This document shows, piece after piece, positions 35,093-46,707 of a stretch of DNA of 64,000 nucleotides. The notes under the pieces are model-generated. The model did not search any database and was not told the DNA's origin. It saw only the letters and a list, made by a program, of their open reading frames with translations. The stretch comes from Cercozoa sp. M6MM. Its lineage: Eukaryota > Endomyxa: Ascetosporea. Every line of letters starts with the position of its first letter. Positions within the stretch are counted from its first letter, which is position 1. The DNA is taken from assembly GCA_040357565.1 (NCBI GenBank), contig JBDODJ010000021.1; one strand, 5' to 3'. Position numbers and translations under genes: made by a program.

Positions 35093-37396
35093 ATGGAAGC
35101 GCCGCATTCGCCGCTGGGCCTGGTGCCACTGGGGTACTTTGACCGCGACCGCGTCGATAGCGCCGAGCACGAAAGCAGCAGCGATCACTCGGCCGCCGGG
35201 CACAGTCTCGTCGTGTTCGATCGCTCGCGCAATCGTCTGTCTGTGCTACCGACCTCTCCGCGCGTACGCAGACCTCTCACTGTGTTTGTTGCTGACACGT
35301 GACTTGTGACCCCCTTAAACTGCTGACTGACTGACTGGAAGCAGGCCGAGGACAGGTGTCCACTGTGCAACCGAGTGCGCGAGCCCGAACCCGTGTCGCC
35401 GAGTCATCGGAATCGTTACTTTCCGAAACTGGAACAGTTGTTCCGCGAGCAGCTCGTGCATTTGCTTCCGGCGTCGTAGTTTTCCTTCAGTTCAGTTTTT
35501 GTTTCATTCATATTGTGTTTGTTGTGTTGGTTTGTGTTTGAAGAGACCAGGAAGCAGAGGTGCCACGCGAGCTTTTCATCGACGGTTATTGCGAGCACTT
35601 GTTCGAGGAGAAACGCTTCATTGGCCGTGGTGCCTATGGGTCAGTTTTTGAAGTGACACACTGTTTGGACGGCGTGGAACTTGGCACTTTCGCCATCAAG
35701 AAAGGTACATCCGTTGTGTGCTGCACGACTCACTCTCACGAGTGTTTTTAGTTGCCGTGGGCAACTCGCGTTCGTGGCTTGGCAAAGTGCTGCGCGAAGT
35801 GAAGGCGCAACTGGCAGCGAGTGTACTATTTCAGCATATCATTGTGTTTGAATTATATAGTATAGACTGGGTATTAAATATCAGATGACTTCTGACTTTA
35901 AGTAGGAACACCCGAACGTAGTGACGTATCGGCATGCGTGGTTGGAGAACTCTTCAGCTGGAAGCACTCTGTTTCCTGCCGCCAACTGTATCATTTTCTT
36001 TGTTTAAGTTGTTCGAGACTCTATCTCGTACCTGGAAATAGCAACGGCCCCGCGTGTTCCGCATTTGTTCGTTTTGATGGAACTGGCCGATTTTGGGTGT
36101 TTGCAGTCACTGCTTTTCGGTCCTGAAGGTTTGTTTGTCACTTTGTGCTTGTATGTTGGCTGAAGCTTTTAATCTGTAGAGAAGGACCCGGCCGAGGAAT
36201 TGAAACGCAAACTTCGTCGCCGAAAGCGCGAGCTTCGACGCAAACGAATGCGCGATGATTTCGAACTGTCCGAGAGTGGTAATTTGTGCTTTCACTTTAA
36301 AGGATGTCGGATGTGCACTGCCTTAAGTTGGCACAGATGACGAGCAAGAGAAGCACTTGTCGACACGGGCCAAGTGGGACCTCTTTCTCGACATTGCACT
36401 TGGTCTGGCACACTTGCATTCACACGGCATTGCCCATCGGTACCTGGGACTTTTTGGAGAGGCTGAAAGGTGGCTTATAAGTTGCTCGTATTCAGAGATC
36501 TGAAGCCAGGCAATCTGCTGCTGAAGAAATCGAGCGAGGAAGATGACACTGTGATTCCTGTACTGAGAGTTTAAATTTATGTGTTCAGTTGTTCAATGTC
36601 GTTTCAGTTGTGGCTTGATTGGAATGAAATTCTTACAGCACCTGGACAGTCAACTGCGAGTGTTAATCAGCGACTTTGGTCAGTCGCGACTGCTGCAGGA
36701 CCTGTCGTATCAGGAGGACACGCGACTGCACACTTCAGTCGGCACGGCACTCTTCGCGGCGCCCGAGGTGGTGATGCCAGGCGTCTGCAGGTCGGGCGAC
36801 CCGTTCAAGCGCGACGTGTGGTCACTCGGCATGTGTCTGTACGCACTGATCTACCGTGCATTACCGTGGAACGGGTGGCACGAGGATCAGCACTCACTGG
36901 CCGATCGGTATGCGCGCGGAATGTGTCCAGTCGATGAGCCAAGCGACGGCCGCGAGCAATCCACCGTGGATACGGTGACAGTCGACTCCCGCAGCACGAA
37001 CAGCGACACCAACGCGAGTGATCTCGACGAATTGGAGGCACTCAAGCGAGTCATGGCCACCATGCTACAGATCGAGCCTGCCAAGCGACCCACCATGCCT
37101 GAACTCCTGGCCTCGCCGATTGTGCAGAAACAGATTCGCATCAGACGCATGCCGTCGCACACGTACTTTCTCCCTCAAAACCGAACCTTGTGCACACCAG
37201 AGAATTGCCTACTGACAGCAAGGATGCCGGCACACAAACTCGGCCGCTTAAACGACAGTATTCGCTGCAGACTTCTGCACCAGCTACGCCAACTCAGAAA
37301 TACGAGAACAAGATCTCTGTCAAGATGGCGCTACTCGGAGCCTTTGCTGCTGGCTTGGCCACTGGATTGGTCGCCAACAGCTTTAGGGGTGACTGA
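35093..37396 (+). CDS. IKS1-like protein kinase with hydrophobic C-terminus
   Basis: Ser/Thr kinase of the Iks1 type known from fungi and amoebae. It has N-terminal MEAPHSPLGLVPLGYFD, a Cys pair CPLCNRV before NRYFPKLEQLF (typical leader of this family), then GRGAYGSVFEV (Gly loop), LGTFAIKK (ATP Lys), LREVKA and LEHPNVVTYRHAWLE. A basic insert (KRKLRRRKRELRRKRMRD) lies between the lobes. HSHGIAHRDLKPGNLLLKK (catalytic loop), ISDFGQSRL (DFG), GTALFAAPEV and DVWSLGMCLYALIYR follow. After an acidic insert and the last kinase helix, an intron (GTACTTTC...CTGACAG) adds KDAGTQTRPLKRQYSL and MALLGAFAAGLATGLVANSF, a likely tail anchor. Catalytic residues appear intact. A few middle exons are only roughly placed. 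Confidence 0.85.
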
Positions 37397-37609
37397 TGCG
37401 CCGCACGATGCGTGATATCTGATTTACCGGAAAGTAAGCACGGTACTACTTAGTCAGTACTCAGTAGCAGCTATAGCACTGTACTCGTAGCTTTTTCCGT
37501 ACTGCGCGACCTTATGCTCTGCGCTGACCAGCGCAGCGCAGTCGTGCGTGCGCGTGGGCTTGAGCGGCTGGAGATGAGCCGTGAGGGGTTTAGTTTGCCA
37601 GCGTGAGTG
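37397..37609. other. Intergenic between convergent genes
   Basis: 213 bases containing GCGCTGACCAGCGC, a small inverted repeat that could form a hairpin at about 37519-37532. No gene seen. Confidence 0.35.
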
Positions 37610-38767
37610 CTAGTTTCTTGGATACACGCCATAATCAAGGAGCATAGAAGTGGCGTATTCTTCGTACGTAGAGTAGTGCTGAATAATAGTTCGTTTAGTC
37701 AGATTGTAAGTTATGCATGCAGTGCCGTGGAGAAAGTGTACCTCCTTATGTCGATAGCTCAGGAGCAACTCATCACCAGACTCCAGGGCTTCTGTGGTTT
37801 GAATCTGGAAGCTGCGAGTGACATCGTCAAAGAACCAAGTGCAATTTGACAGAGCGCTGTGGTTCAGCATGTCTGCGATCGGAACCATCACTGCAATGTC
37901 TTCTCCGTCGATCTGCACTCCGAAACTTCTGGTGTTGGCGAGCCTGCTCAATTGCACCTCAAGCGAAAAAAAGAACTGCCGTGATAACTCAAGTGTATTA
38001 CAACGCAGCGCGGGCAAAGGTGTTAAAGTCGCAGTACGCAAGCAACTCAAGCATGAGGAGATGCTTTTTGTCGCTAAATTTAACAGGTGTTATAGTAAAT
38101 TTGACTACTTGCCTGACGGTGAAAGAGGGATACTAATTATAGTATAACTTGAGAATTGGTACCAGGTAGCAAGATGTCGCATCGCAGCTTGAGTGACGTA
38201 CGAATGGCGCGCCTTTAGCTCCCTTCGGTGCAGTGAGAGGGTCACTACGAGCTCTCTTGGCAACTCTTTGACCGCATCGCGCTTCCACATGACCGGTAAA
38301 TGTCGAACACACTTAGGAAGTGTGTCGACGTAGGCCAACTGCCATACGCTTGCTTTTCTTTCTAAAGTACAGCAAACTACGTAGTAGACAAAGACTCGGT
38401 ACGGACTCACTGGATGCAACTTACTCGTGAGTGCGAGTAGATGCAAGAGCAGCCACAAAGTCGTCGAATCGTCTTCTATTCCGTAGCTTGAAAGCAACTG
38501 GACCTGTGTCAGAGGAATACACAGGATATATGCACCCTAGAGCGGAAGAAAACTTCTTACATGAGCATTTTGATCGGCATCGCGCACCAGCAGAGCTTCT
38601 GGAATCATGCAGATGCACGTACCAGTCGGTAAACGGTGCTTTGTGATCAATCCCCTCGTGGCAGAGGATGGACCATGAGCAGTAACAACGATACTCGGGT
38701 GAAATCGAGCGCCTCCCGCTTTCAGCAGATGTAGCAGACGCTTAAACGTTTCCCTCGTATGTCCCAT
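37610..38767 (-). CDS. SET-domain methyltransferase (RLSMT/SETD3-like)
   Basis: Lysine or histidine methyltransferase of the split-SET type related to Rubisco large-subunit methyltransferase. The start is taken at ATG 38767 (MGHTRETFKRLLHLLKAGG). Next comes the nSET segment RGLITKHRLPTGTCICMIPE, then an inserted helical region with DDSTTLWLLLHLLALTSK and KCVRHLPVMWKRDAVKELP. SET core motifs follow in the exon FGVQIDGEDIAVMVPIADML, with NHSALSNCTW and ESGDELLLSY. A last exon gives YATSMLLDYGVYPRN, matching the usual E/LLL-YG ending. The upstream frame is open to 38890 without ATG. The substrate cannot be told. Both flavours of target (metabolic enzymes, actin) are known in the family. Confidence 0.8.
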
Positions 38768-39253
38768 CCTAATTCCTCGCTCGTTGGTCGCGAATGAATG
38801 ACATGATGTAACTTGTTCAAGCGGAGTGTGGGAGGGGGTCACCGGAAGTTTAAGGTCCACCCTTGCCTGGAGGATGTGAACCCCGGCCAATTCGGACCTT
38901 TGACATGGGTGTTCAACTGAAAAACGCTCTTCAACAGTCTATCCCCGAGTAAATTACTCCGGCGTATCTGTGCTTGTTTAGCTCTAAAACTACTGTAGCT
39001 ATCGGTCATACGAATACGAAGTTCTGGCGTCTTGCATGCAGTGCCATTAGCATGCACCATTGCAGTCCATTGCATACACTTCCGGAACACACTTTCTCGC
39101 AGTCTCTGGTTTGATCTAGTCGTCCACGCGGATAGTAATGAAGTTTGACAGCAAAGCTAAGGGGCTTGATTCACACCACCTAGGGATCTTCCCAGACTGC
39201 AGACACCTGTAATTTACTGCGGCAATGACACTCAGGATTCGTGTGTCCTCCCC
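38768..39253. promoter_or_regulatory. Divergent upstream region, SET gene and RGS gene
   Basis: 486 bases. Open frames occur but none shows coding character. It contains the 5' ends of both genes and possibly the first RGS exon. Confidence 0.35.
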
Positions 39254-41092
39254 AGATGCGCGCTCTGACATTGCGATTGAAAGTAAGGTCACTACTTCCT
39301 TTATCATGGCGTGAGTACTGACGTTGTATCGTTCTCTCAAAGGGGAGGAGTCGTGGAAGGAAACCCCGAGAGTAGACATTTGTGACTGCGGCGCTCTCGC
39401 TACACAAAAACTATGGAGGAGATATTTGCTTCGATTCGTTCCTCTGTGCATATTGCTAGTTGGCTGGAGTGTGCTCATCGTGTTAGTCAACCGAGGCACT
39501 GCCAAAGCAGCCAGCGATGACATCTTGCAGTCGATTTCGGTGTCCGCTTTGGTGCTCGCCAAACATGGAATGAAGTCTTCCCTCAATACCATCGCAAGTC
39601 TCCGTGATGCTGAGTCGACTCGAGACTGCATCGTCACTGCAAGTTGCTCGACAGTCTCTGCCGCGTTCAGCTCCGTGGCATGGAAGAGCCAAGTGTTCTC
39701 CGCGCTTAAGCTTACGACAGTAGCTGGAGCAGGGGTTCTTGAAGTAGTCCAATCGTCTAGCGGCGTGCAACCAACACAACAAGACAGCCCAAGTGCACTT
39801 GCCGAAAGCTCATCTGCGAGTTCCCTCAGTGCTGGCGGATTCCATGTTTCGTCTGTTTCGGACGGTGTGCAAACGTGGACGTCACCCGTCGCGTACACGA
39901 ACGGCACGATAGTTGGCTACATTAGTGCAACACTTCGCCTGACCGATGTCCTGTCGCCTGCGATGGAGATTCTCCAGTTCCAAGATGAGCGTCAGTTCGT
40001 GGGTTCGTTTTACGCGGGGGCTTTGACGAAACCAGTGGTTTCGAGCTCAAGTGCTTCCTTTCTGAGTACGGAAGAGATTCAAGCTCCTCCGCAAGTCAAT
40101 ATCGCTGATGTGAACATAAACCAGGTCAGTGGCTACCAAACGTCGACCGTGTCTGGCTGCTTCTTGTCTCTTGCCATTCCCAGCCACCAAGAAACACCAT
40201 CCGCACTGTCCTCTGCTGCGTGTTCAAGCCAAAGAAACGATTTCTTTGCCGTATTTGTTTTGGAGGAGACTTCTTCTGTCATGAAGCTGACGACTGCCAT
40301 CAACATTGCAGCCGCACTTAGCATCGTGGCGGTGTTCCTCGTTCTGTCGTTGGCACTCTGTGTAGGCACACGGAAATCCGTGGAGAATCAAATCTATCGA
40401 CACGAAAACAAAGCTTTGAGGCAGTACGAAGAATCCGCTCGCTCGAGTATTGACATCAACGCAATGCGCGACCGCGAAGGTGTCGCTCGAGCGTCGCTGA
40501 TGGCATCAAAGCTTCGTGCTGATGTCTCTCAACGAAAAACAATGACTCTCCGAGAGATGCAGGACCTCGGAAACGATTCATTGCTCAAGGTCACACATGC
40601 AAAGTTTGGAACAATGGCAAGTGTTCTCGCCGACGAAACTTCCTACACATACTTCACGAAGTACCTCGTCAACGAGTTTAGTCAAGAAAGCATGATGTTT
40701 TTCGAGGATGTCCAGAGAATCAAGCGCGACTATTTGATCTCCCTTTTCCGTCTAAGAGAAGTAGTTTGATCTTGGTTTGCGGAGAACATGTACCGGTAGC
40801 CAGGCATTTTCTGTAGGTGTATTTGCTGAACACGGCAAAGTTCGAAGTCAACATTCCGGGAAAGATACGCAACTCTCTGCTTCGGTCGCTTCACAAGGTC
40901 GAAGATGTGTGGAACCAATTCATTGACCCCGAGGAGCGACAAGAAGTGTTCTCGAATATCGCCGTTCAAATCGAAGCAGCTGCCCAAGATATCTTTAGTC
41001 TTCTCGAGCGCGACTCATTCCGCCGCTTCTTGACTTCTGACTTAGCACGTGAGCTTTTGGAGGCTAAACGACGAGAGTCAAATCTCTTGTGA
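39254..41092 (+). CDS. Two-pass membrane protein with Cache-like outer domain and RGS domain
   Basis: Likely a receptor-style regulator that speeds GTP hydrolysis by G-alpha. A short cytoplasmic N-terminus precedes helix 1 (FVPLCILLVGWSVLIVLV). About 260 outward residues follow, with a Cache-like strand pattern (SPVAYTNGTIVGYISATLRL) and Ser-rich loops. Helix 2 is IAAALSIVAVFLVLSLAL, then a basic linker. The RGS box is SVLADETSYTYFTKYLVNEF, ESMMFFEDVQRIKRDYL, then after a 62-base intron (GTAGTT...TGTAG) VYLLNTAKFEVNIPG, with RDSFRRFLTSDLARELL at its end. The stop is at 41090-41092. The start is uncertain: ATG 39254 (MRALTLRLK) joins in frame to ESWKETPRV using an AAGGGGAG acceptor. The open frame itself begins at 39324 without an ATG. 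It probably partners the G-alpha gene at 14.6 kb. Confidence 0.8.
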
Positions 41093-41827
41093 GGCTGGGA
41101 TTGTGGAATTACCTACAATGTGAGTAGGGTAGTGTGGTCCCAAGTACAGTACTAAACTTAAAGTTCACTGTGCCTTTGCAAGTGTGGCAGGAACCCTTGG
41201 ATGTGACCCCACCCGTCCGTCGTACGTACACTGCCCGCATGAACGTAACCGCGGTTAGTAAAACAGTATATTTCGACGTCCCCGTTTTAATGTCACTTGT
41301 TACCGTGCTGGGCTGTACACGTCGGTCTTTCCATCGGCGGGCCCAGGTCGCTGGCCTGCTGCGTTGACGGACGTCACCGACGCAATCTCGACGCCGATCA
41401 CTAACGTGGCACGGACCGGACGGCACAGAAGTAGCCACCGCACGCTGCGCTACTGACTAGTACCGGCACGCACGCGTACGTGCGGTATACGACGGCCGCA
41501 AGTTAACTTTGGTCGCGAATTGGACAATCAAATCTCATGACACGACAGAGCGCAGACGCACACATGCGCAAGCAGCAATGACCGACGGCAAAGTTTACGC
41601 GAGAAAGTGCCAGCGCGGTAGTGCCAGTTAGGGCCGTCGCAACGCAAAGCGCAGGAAGCGGAAGCGGGAGGGAAGAAGGGCCAAAGGAGCAGGCAAGGAA
41701 ACAATCATTTTGTCGTGTGTAAAGAAGCGACCATGAGCAGGGGAGGGAAGGGTTGGAGGGTCGCGCGCACTCGCATAGCCACGCGACGCGCGTGATATGA
41801 TGCAGTGGTAGAAGCATGTCGCTCTGT
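41093..41827. other. Intergenic, convergent, no gene seen
   Basis: 735 bases. A CG-rich inverted motif GCACGCACGCGTACGTGC lies near 41468-41485. ORFs here lack coding character. I looked for a tRNA around 41796 (GCAGTGGTAGAAGC) and did not find one. Confidence 0.4.
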
Positions 41828-42671
41828 CTAAAGGATCATGCACTTCTTGAGCAAGCCGCCACCGCCACCGCCGCCGCTCGAGGTGCGACCGCCTGTGGCC
41901 TCACGCACCTTGCGCCACTGGCGCACCTGCGCGCAAGGCACATACGCACACATACTCCAGCACTCAACCCAAGCACAGACAGGACAGGCTACGATCTCAT
42001 CAAAGGCCGACTGGATGTTTGTTGACGTGAGCGCCGACGTCTCGATGTAAACACTGTCCATCTCGGTGGCTACACACAGGCACATGTCGTGACACACACA
42101 GAAAGGCACACGGGTAGGAGAGTAAGGGGAGGCAGCTACCAAGCTCCTCGGCCGCCGAGCGCTCGACTTGTCGCTCGTCCTCGAGGTCGCACTTGGTGCC
42201 CACCAGCAGGATCGGCAGCTGGTCCTTGTCCTCATGCGCACGCAGCAGCTTGGTGTGATGGTACTTGACGCGGTCGAACGCATTGAGCTACAGGAATAAA
42301 GTACATATGACATCACTGGAATGACAGTACTCCCAGGTACCGACGTGATGGCGAACAGCAGCATGAAGGCGTCGCCCTGCTGGTACCACGTGCTCTCGAG
42401 CGACGAGTACTCCTCCTGACCGGCCGTGTCGAGAATCTCGAGGTGCACGAACTCGTCGTCGACCTTGACGTCGCGCTGGTACGTGTCCTCGATCGTGGGC
42501 TCGTAGTCCTCCAGGAACTTGTCGATGGCCCAACGAATCACCAGGGCCGACTTACCGACACCACCTGGTCCACAACAACAATCGTGACACGAGAAATGCT
42601 ACGCTTTGTTTGGGGAGGAACGCACCATCACCGAGCAACACCACGGTCAGTTCGTCCAGTTTCTGTGACAT
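41828..42671 (-). CDS. Ras-family small GTPase
   Basis: Signalling GTPase at the plasma membrane. The start is ATG 42671: MSQKLDELTVVLLGDG, then after a short intron GVGKSALVIRWAIDKFLED (P-loop). YEPTIEDTYQRDV is a Ras/Rap-type effector loop. EILDTAGQEEYSSLEST (switch II), LPILLVGTKCDLEDERQ (guanine site with T in place of the usual N) and VYIETSALTSTNI follow. The tail is Gly-rich (about seven Gly) and ends LLKKCMIL. The CaaX box ending in Leu predicts geranylgeranylation. Ras-like rather than Rho-like because there is no Rho insert. It is close to Rap/Ras but not assignable to one subfamily. Confidence 0.92.
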
Positions 42672-43234
42672 CTCTCTAGCCTGTTTCTTTCGTCCGTCCT
42701 TTTGCCTAAAATCGCTTTCGATCGCAGTCGCTCAGCGGAAAGTGTTCAGTGCGCACCACACACACTCGGCACCGCGTCACTCCTGGGCGCGATCTGTTTC
42801 CGACTCTCCTGTGGGACACAAACCAGAAAAATCCACCGCACCTAACACGCACTGTGAGGCGTGCTCACATACACCACACATCCCCCTGCACTCGGGCAAT
42901 GCCCAAATAGCACCTGGCTCGGGACACAAAACAAGGACAACCAAGCACTGGGGCCCACGCTTGGAGAAAATGCACATGCTCAGCACGCAAGGCAGAGGCA
43001 TCGATACCTTAGAACCGTGGGTCCACGCCTGAGAGTTGTGTGGGGCCGGGGCTGCTGCTGAACGAGAGCCGAGCTACTGGTACGATTTGAACATCCTTTC
43101 CCTGGCTGGGTGCTTCTTGCCTGTTTGAGCCGAAGGTTGAACATCCTTCTTTGGTCTGTGAGACGTCAGCAACTTTGTGCCATTGGGTGTTAGATTGCCG
43201 TGTAGGTGTTTGACACCTTCGACACAAGCTCGCG
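42672..43234. promoter_or_regulatory. Divergent upstream region, Ras and dynamin genes
   Basis: 563 bases with no supported exon. ORFs in it are rich in Cys, Pro and His and look non-coding. Confidence 0.4.
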
Positions 43235-46200
43235 ATGGACAACCTGATTCCTGTATCGACGATTTGTCCTCTCTTGGAACTTCCGCGCGGATCACAGTTT
43301 GCTGCTGAGTGCAGATTGTTAACAAGTTACAAGACGTGTTTGCCGCGCTTGGCACGCAACCGATCGATCTGCCGCAGATTGTAGTGGTACCACCAACTAC
43401 ATAGTTTCAGTCTCGCATCGACCCAGAATTTACAACTTTCGCCTTTCGCAAAATTCTAACGATGCTTTGCGTTGAAACACGCGAAATTTTCGTGAAACTG
43501 GATGAAATTTGAGTTGTACGTTAGGTGGGTGCCCAAAGCAGCGGAAAGAGCAGCGTGCTGGAGCAGCTGGTGGGCCGCGATTTCTTGCCGCGTGGCGCTG
43601 GTATCTGCACGCGTCGTCCACTCGTGCTGCAGCTCGTGCACGATGCTTCGTCGACGGGAGAGGACCGTGCGCAGTTCTTGCACCGTCCAGACAGGATCTT
43701 CACCAACTTTGACGATGTGCGACACGAGATCGTCGCTGAAACTGACCGCACGGCCGGTCGTGGCAAGTGCGTGTCGCATGCACCGATCCACCTCCGCGTG
43801 ACGTCGCCCAGTGTGGTGAACCTCACGCTGGTGGATCTGCCGGGCCTCACGCGCAACCCTGTCGGCGACCAGCCGGCCGATATCGAGCAGCAACTCGAGC
43901 AGATGGTGATGGAGTACATCACCAAGCCGCGTGCGCTAATTCTCGCCGTCCAGAGGTGCTTGCCCTATGCCCTATTCCATATACCCTATACCCTATACTA
44001 TACCCTATACCCTATAGTACCCCCTCTACCCTCCCTATGCTTGATATACAGTGCGACGGACGACATTGCGAACTCGGTGGCACTGCAGATGGCACGTCGT
44101 GTGGATCCACGCGGAGACCGCACACTGGGCGTGCTGACCAAGATCGACCTGATGGACGACGGCACCGACTGCCTGGACGTGCTGCTGGGCCGTGTCGTGC
44201 CTCTCAAACTCGGCTTTGTGGGCGTCGTGAACCGTTCGCAGAAGGACATCGACACGCGCAAGGCCGTGACCGAGGCGCAGAAGGACGAGCGCGACTTCTT
44301 CGCGCGTCACCTCGCCTACCGCGACGTGGCACAGCGCTGCGGCAGCGCCTTCTTGCGGCGGTACTCTCCTCCTTAGCTTCCTAGCTTAGCTTCCGCGCGG
44401 ATGACCAAAATACACAAATACGCAGGCAACTGTCGACGCTGCTGTTGCGACACATTCGTGCGCACTTGCCGCAACTCAAACTACAGATTGCTCAGGTGCG
44501 ATTCTGTCATACCCTTCATCCCTTCACCCACTCCATTATGCATGTGTATGTGAAGATGCTGACACGTGTGCGACAAGAACTCGAGTCGTACGGTGCAGCT
44601 CCTGGCCACGTGTTCCACAAGAGCACGCGCGTTCTCGATGCTGGCGATGAAGAAGCTTCTCCCGAGGACATTCGACGTCGCAAGCGTGCCGTTCTCATGC
44701 AAGCACTCACGGCCTTCCGCGAGAAGTTCAGCAACGCTATCGACGGCAAGGACTGTATCTTGTTATACCCCCTTACCCCTCTTAACCCCTTAGCCTCCTT
44801 TACCGTTTCCAAAGTGCGGCACGACGAGTTGAGCGGTGCGATGGATGTCATGAACGAACTACAAGATCTCGAACTGGCGCCTGATCTTGTAGCCAGCTTT
44901 GTGTGTCCAAACAGGCATCCGTTTGGACAGAAAAGTACTGTTTTTGGGTGGACAGGAGGATGACATGAGAGACCTATATGGCGGCGCTCGTTTGTCGCAC
45001 ATTTTCCACCAGATCTTTGTTCTGTAAGTTTTTACCCCCCTTCTTTATTAACCTTGTACTCCTCCTTTCCCCTTCACTCTTTAACCACTTTAACCGTTTT
45101 ACCCCTTTGTCCTTCTTTAGTCGTTTGTCGCGCATCTCGCCGTTTGACGGTTTGTCGGACGCAGCGATTCGCACGGCCAACCGAAACGCGACAGGCACAA
45201 GGTTTGGACACTTGAACGGGATTGTCTCGTAGAGATGTCGGTGTTTGACACAGGCCAGCCTTGTTCGTACCGGAGACGAGTTTCGAACTGCTGGTGAAGC
45301 AGCAGATCAAGCGACTAGAGCAGCCGTCGGTGCAGTGCTGCGAGATGGTGCACGAGGAACTCAAACACATTGCCAAGCAGGTACAACTGCTGCCCCCTTA
45401 ACTACTGCCATCCCTCAGTGCCTGGACACACTTGTTTGCAGGTACTGGCTGCCATTCCCGAGATGCGACGGTTCCCGCAGCTGCGACAGAAATTGTGCGA
45501 TGTCGTGTTTGACTTGGTACGACACTTTACCCCCCCCCCCCCCGTTACCCTTTTGCCCCTACTTACCCTCCCCAGTTCCGCAAGCACCTGAATCCGGCCG
45601 CGGAGTTCGTGCGCAATTTGGTAGCGTCTGGTCAGTCCTGTGTTGTGCTGTCTGTATACACAGACATGTGTTGCCACAGGTTGAGTGCGAACTGGCCTAT
45701 GTGAACACGAATCATCCGGACTTTATCGGCGGCTCACGGGCCGTGCAACGAACGGCCGAACACTTGGCCGTGCAGAAGCAGCAACAGCATCAGCAGGTAG
45801 ACTCTTCATCCCTTCCTTTACACCTTTACCCCTCCCCCATCATCCCTTGTCTTTAGGCACATCTGCAGCCGCAGCGATTCGAGGAGGAACCGATAGCACC
45901 GACTACGCAAGCTACGCCGCCGCAGCAGCCGGTATCTTACCCCCTACCCCTGTACCCCCCCCCCGTTACCCCCTAATGCTAAGCAGCGTCGCGGCGGCGG
46001 GTTTCTGTTCTGGAACAACAGTTCGAAACAACAGACGTCGTCGAGTCAGTCACAGTCGCAGTCGTCGCAGCAGTCCAAGGCACGTCGTCCCTCTGCTGTA
46101 CTACATCAGCCCCTTCACTAACTCAACCTGCACACCCTTAAGTCTGCTGTTGTAGGTGTCCCAGACGCCGCCTGTGACGGCGCGATCGGCTCACGAGACC

Positions 46201-46353
46201 GCTTTCACGGAGAACGAGCAGGTGGCCGTTGAGATCATCAAGCAGCTCATCGCGTCGTACTTTGGCATCGTGCGCAAGAACGTTCTCGACACAGTGCCCA
46301 AGGCGATCATGAACTTTCTGGTGCTGCGTGCCAAGAAGGGCGTCGAGGAGGAG

Positions 46354-46402
<49 letters not shown>

Positions 46403-46412
46403 NNNNNNNNNN

Positions 46413-46476
<64 letters not shown>

Positions 46477-46659
46477 ATGCGCCTTTGGTGCCTTATGGTT
46501 ACATTTGAACTGCAGGTCATCCACGTCTACGAGGACGCTGATCTGGACGAGCTGCTCAAGGAGGACGAGACCATTGCTGACAAGCGGCGCGAGTGCCAGC
46601 AGATGCTGCGCGTGCTGGCCAAGGCGAGCGACATCGTCAACTCGGTCGAGGAGCACTGA
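43235..46659 (+). CDS. Dynamin-related GTPase (Drp1/Dnm1 type)
   Basis: Membrane-fission GTPase for mitochondria and peroxisomes. The start is ATG 43235 (MDNLIP). After an intron come [33 protein letters not shown] (G1), [10 protein letters not shown] (switch I), [17 protein letters not shown] (G3), [16 protein letters not shown], and [18 protein letters not shown] (G4). The stalk follows in small exons ([51 protein letters not shown]) with [16 protein letters not shown], then a Gln-rich variable region (KQQQHQQ). The GED is [45 protein letters not shown], ending [10 protein letters not shown]. There is no PH or proline-rich domain, so it is the Drp1 class. Introns hold CCCTATA repeats, C tracts and a large CA microsatellite with a 10-N gap. 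Two introns carry TCCGCGCGGA. Confidence 0.94.
43962..44018 (+). repeat. CCCTATA tandem repeat in dynamin intron
   Basis: Several imperfect CCCTATA/CCCTATG units fill the intron between ALILAVQ and SATDDIANS. Confidence 0.85.
46354..46474 (+). repeat. (CA)n microsatellite with 10-N gap
   Basis: CA repeats on both sides of ten N (46403-46412) in the last dynamin intron. The true length is unknown. Confidence 0.95.
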
Positions 46660-46707
46660 GTCGATAGTCGAACTACATATTAGCTAACCGACTTAACGTA
46701 AAGCCGA

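Noticed and set aside
41796-41870. Possible tRNA (GCAGTGGTAGAAGC resembles a D-arm)
   Set aside because: No matching T-loop (GGTTCRA) or acceptor stem follows, and the stretch runs into the Ras stop-codon region.
46191-46659. Frames reading poly Cys-Val or Thr-His through the CA repeat
   Set aside because: They cross a microsatellite and N gap in an intron, and the dynamin GED exons explain the flanks.
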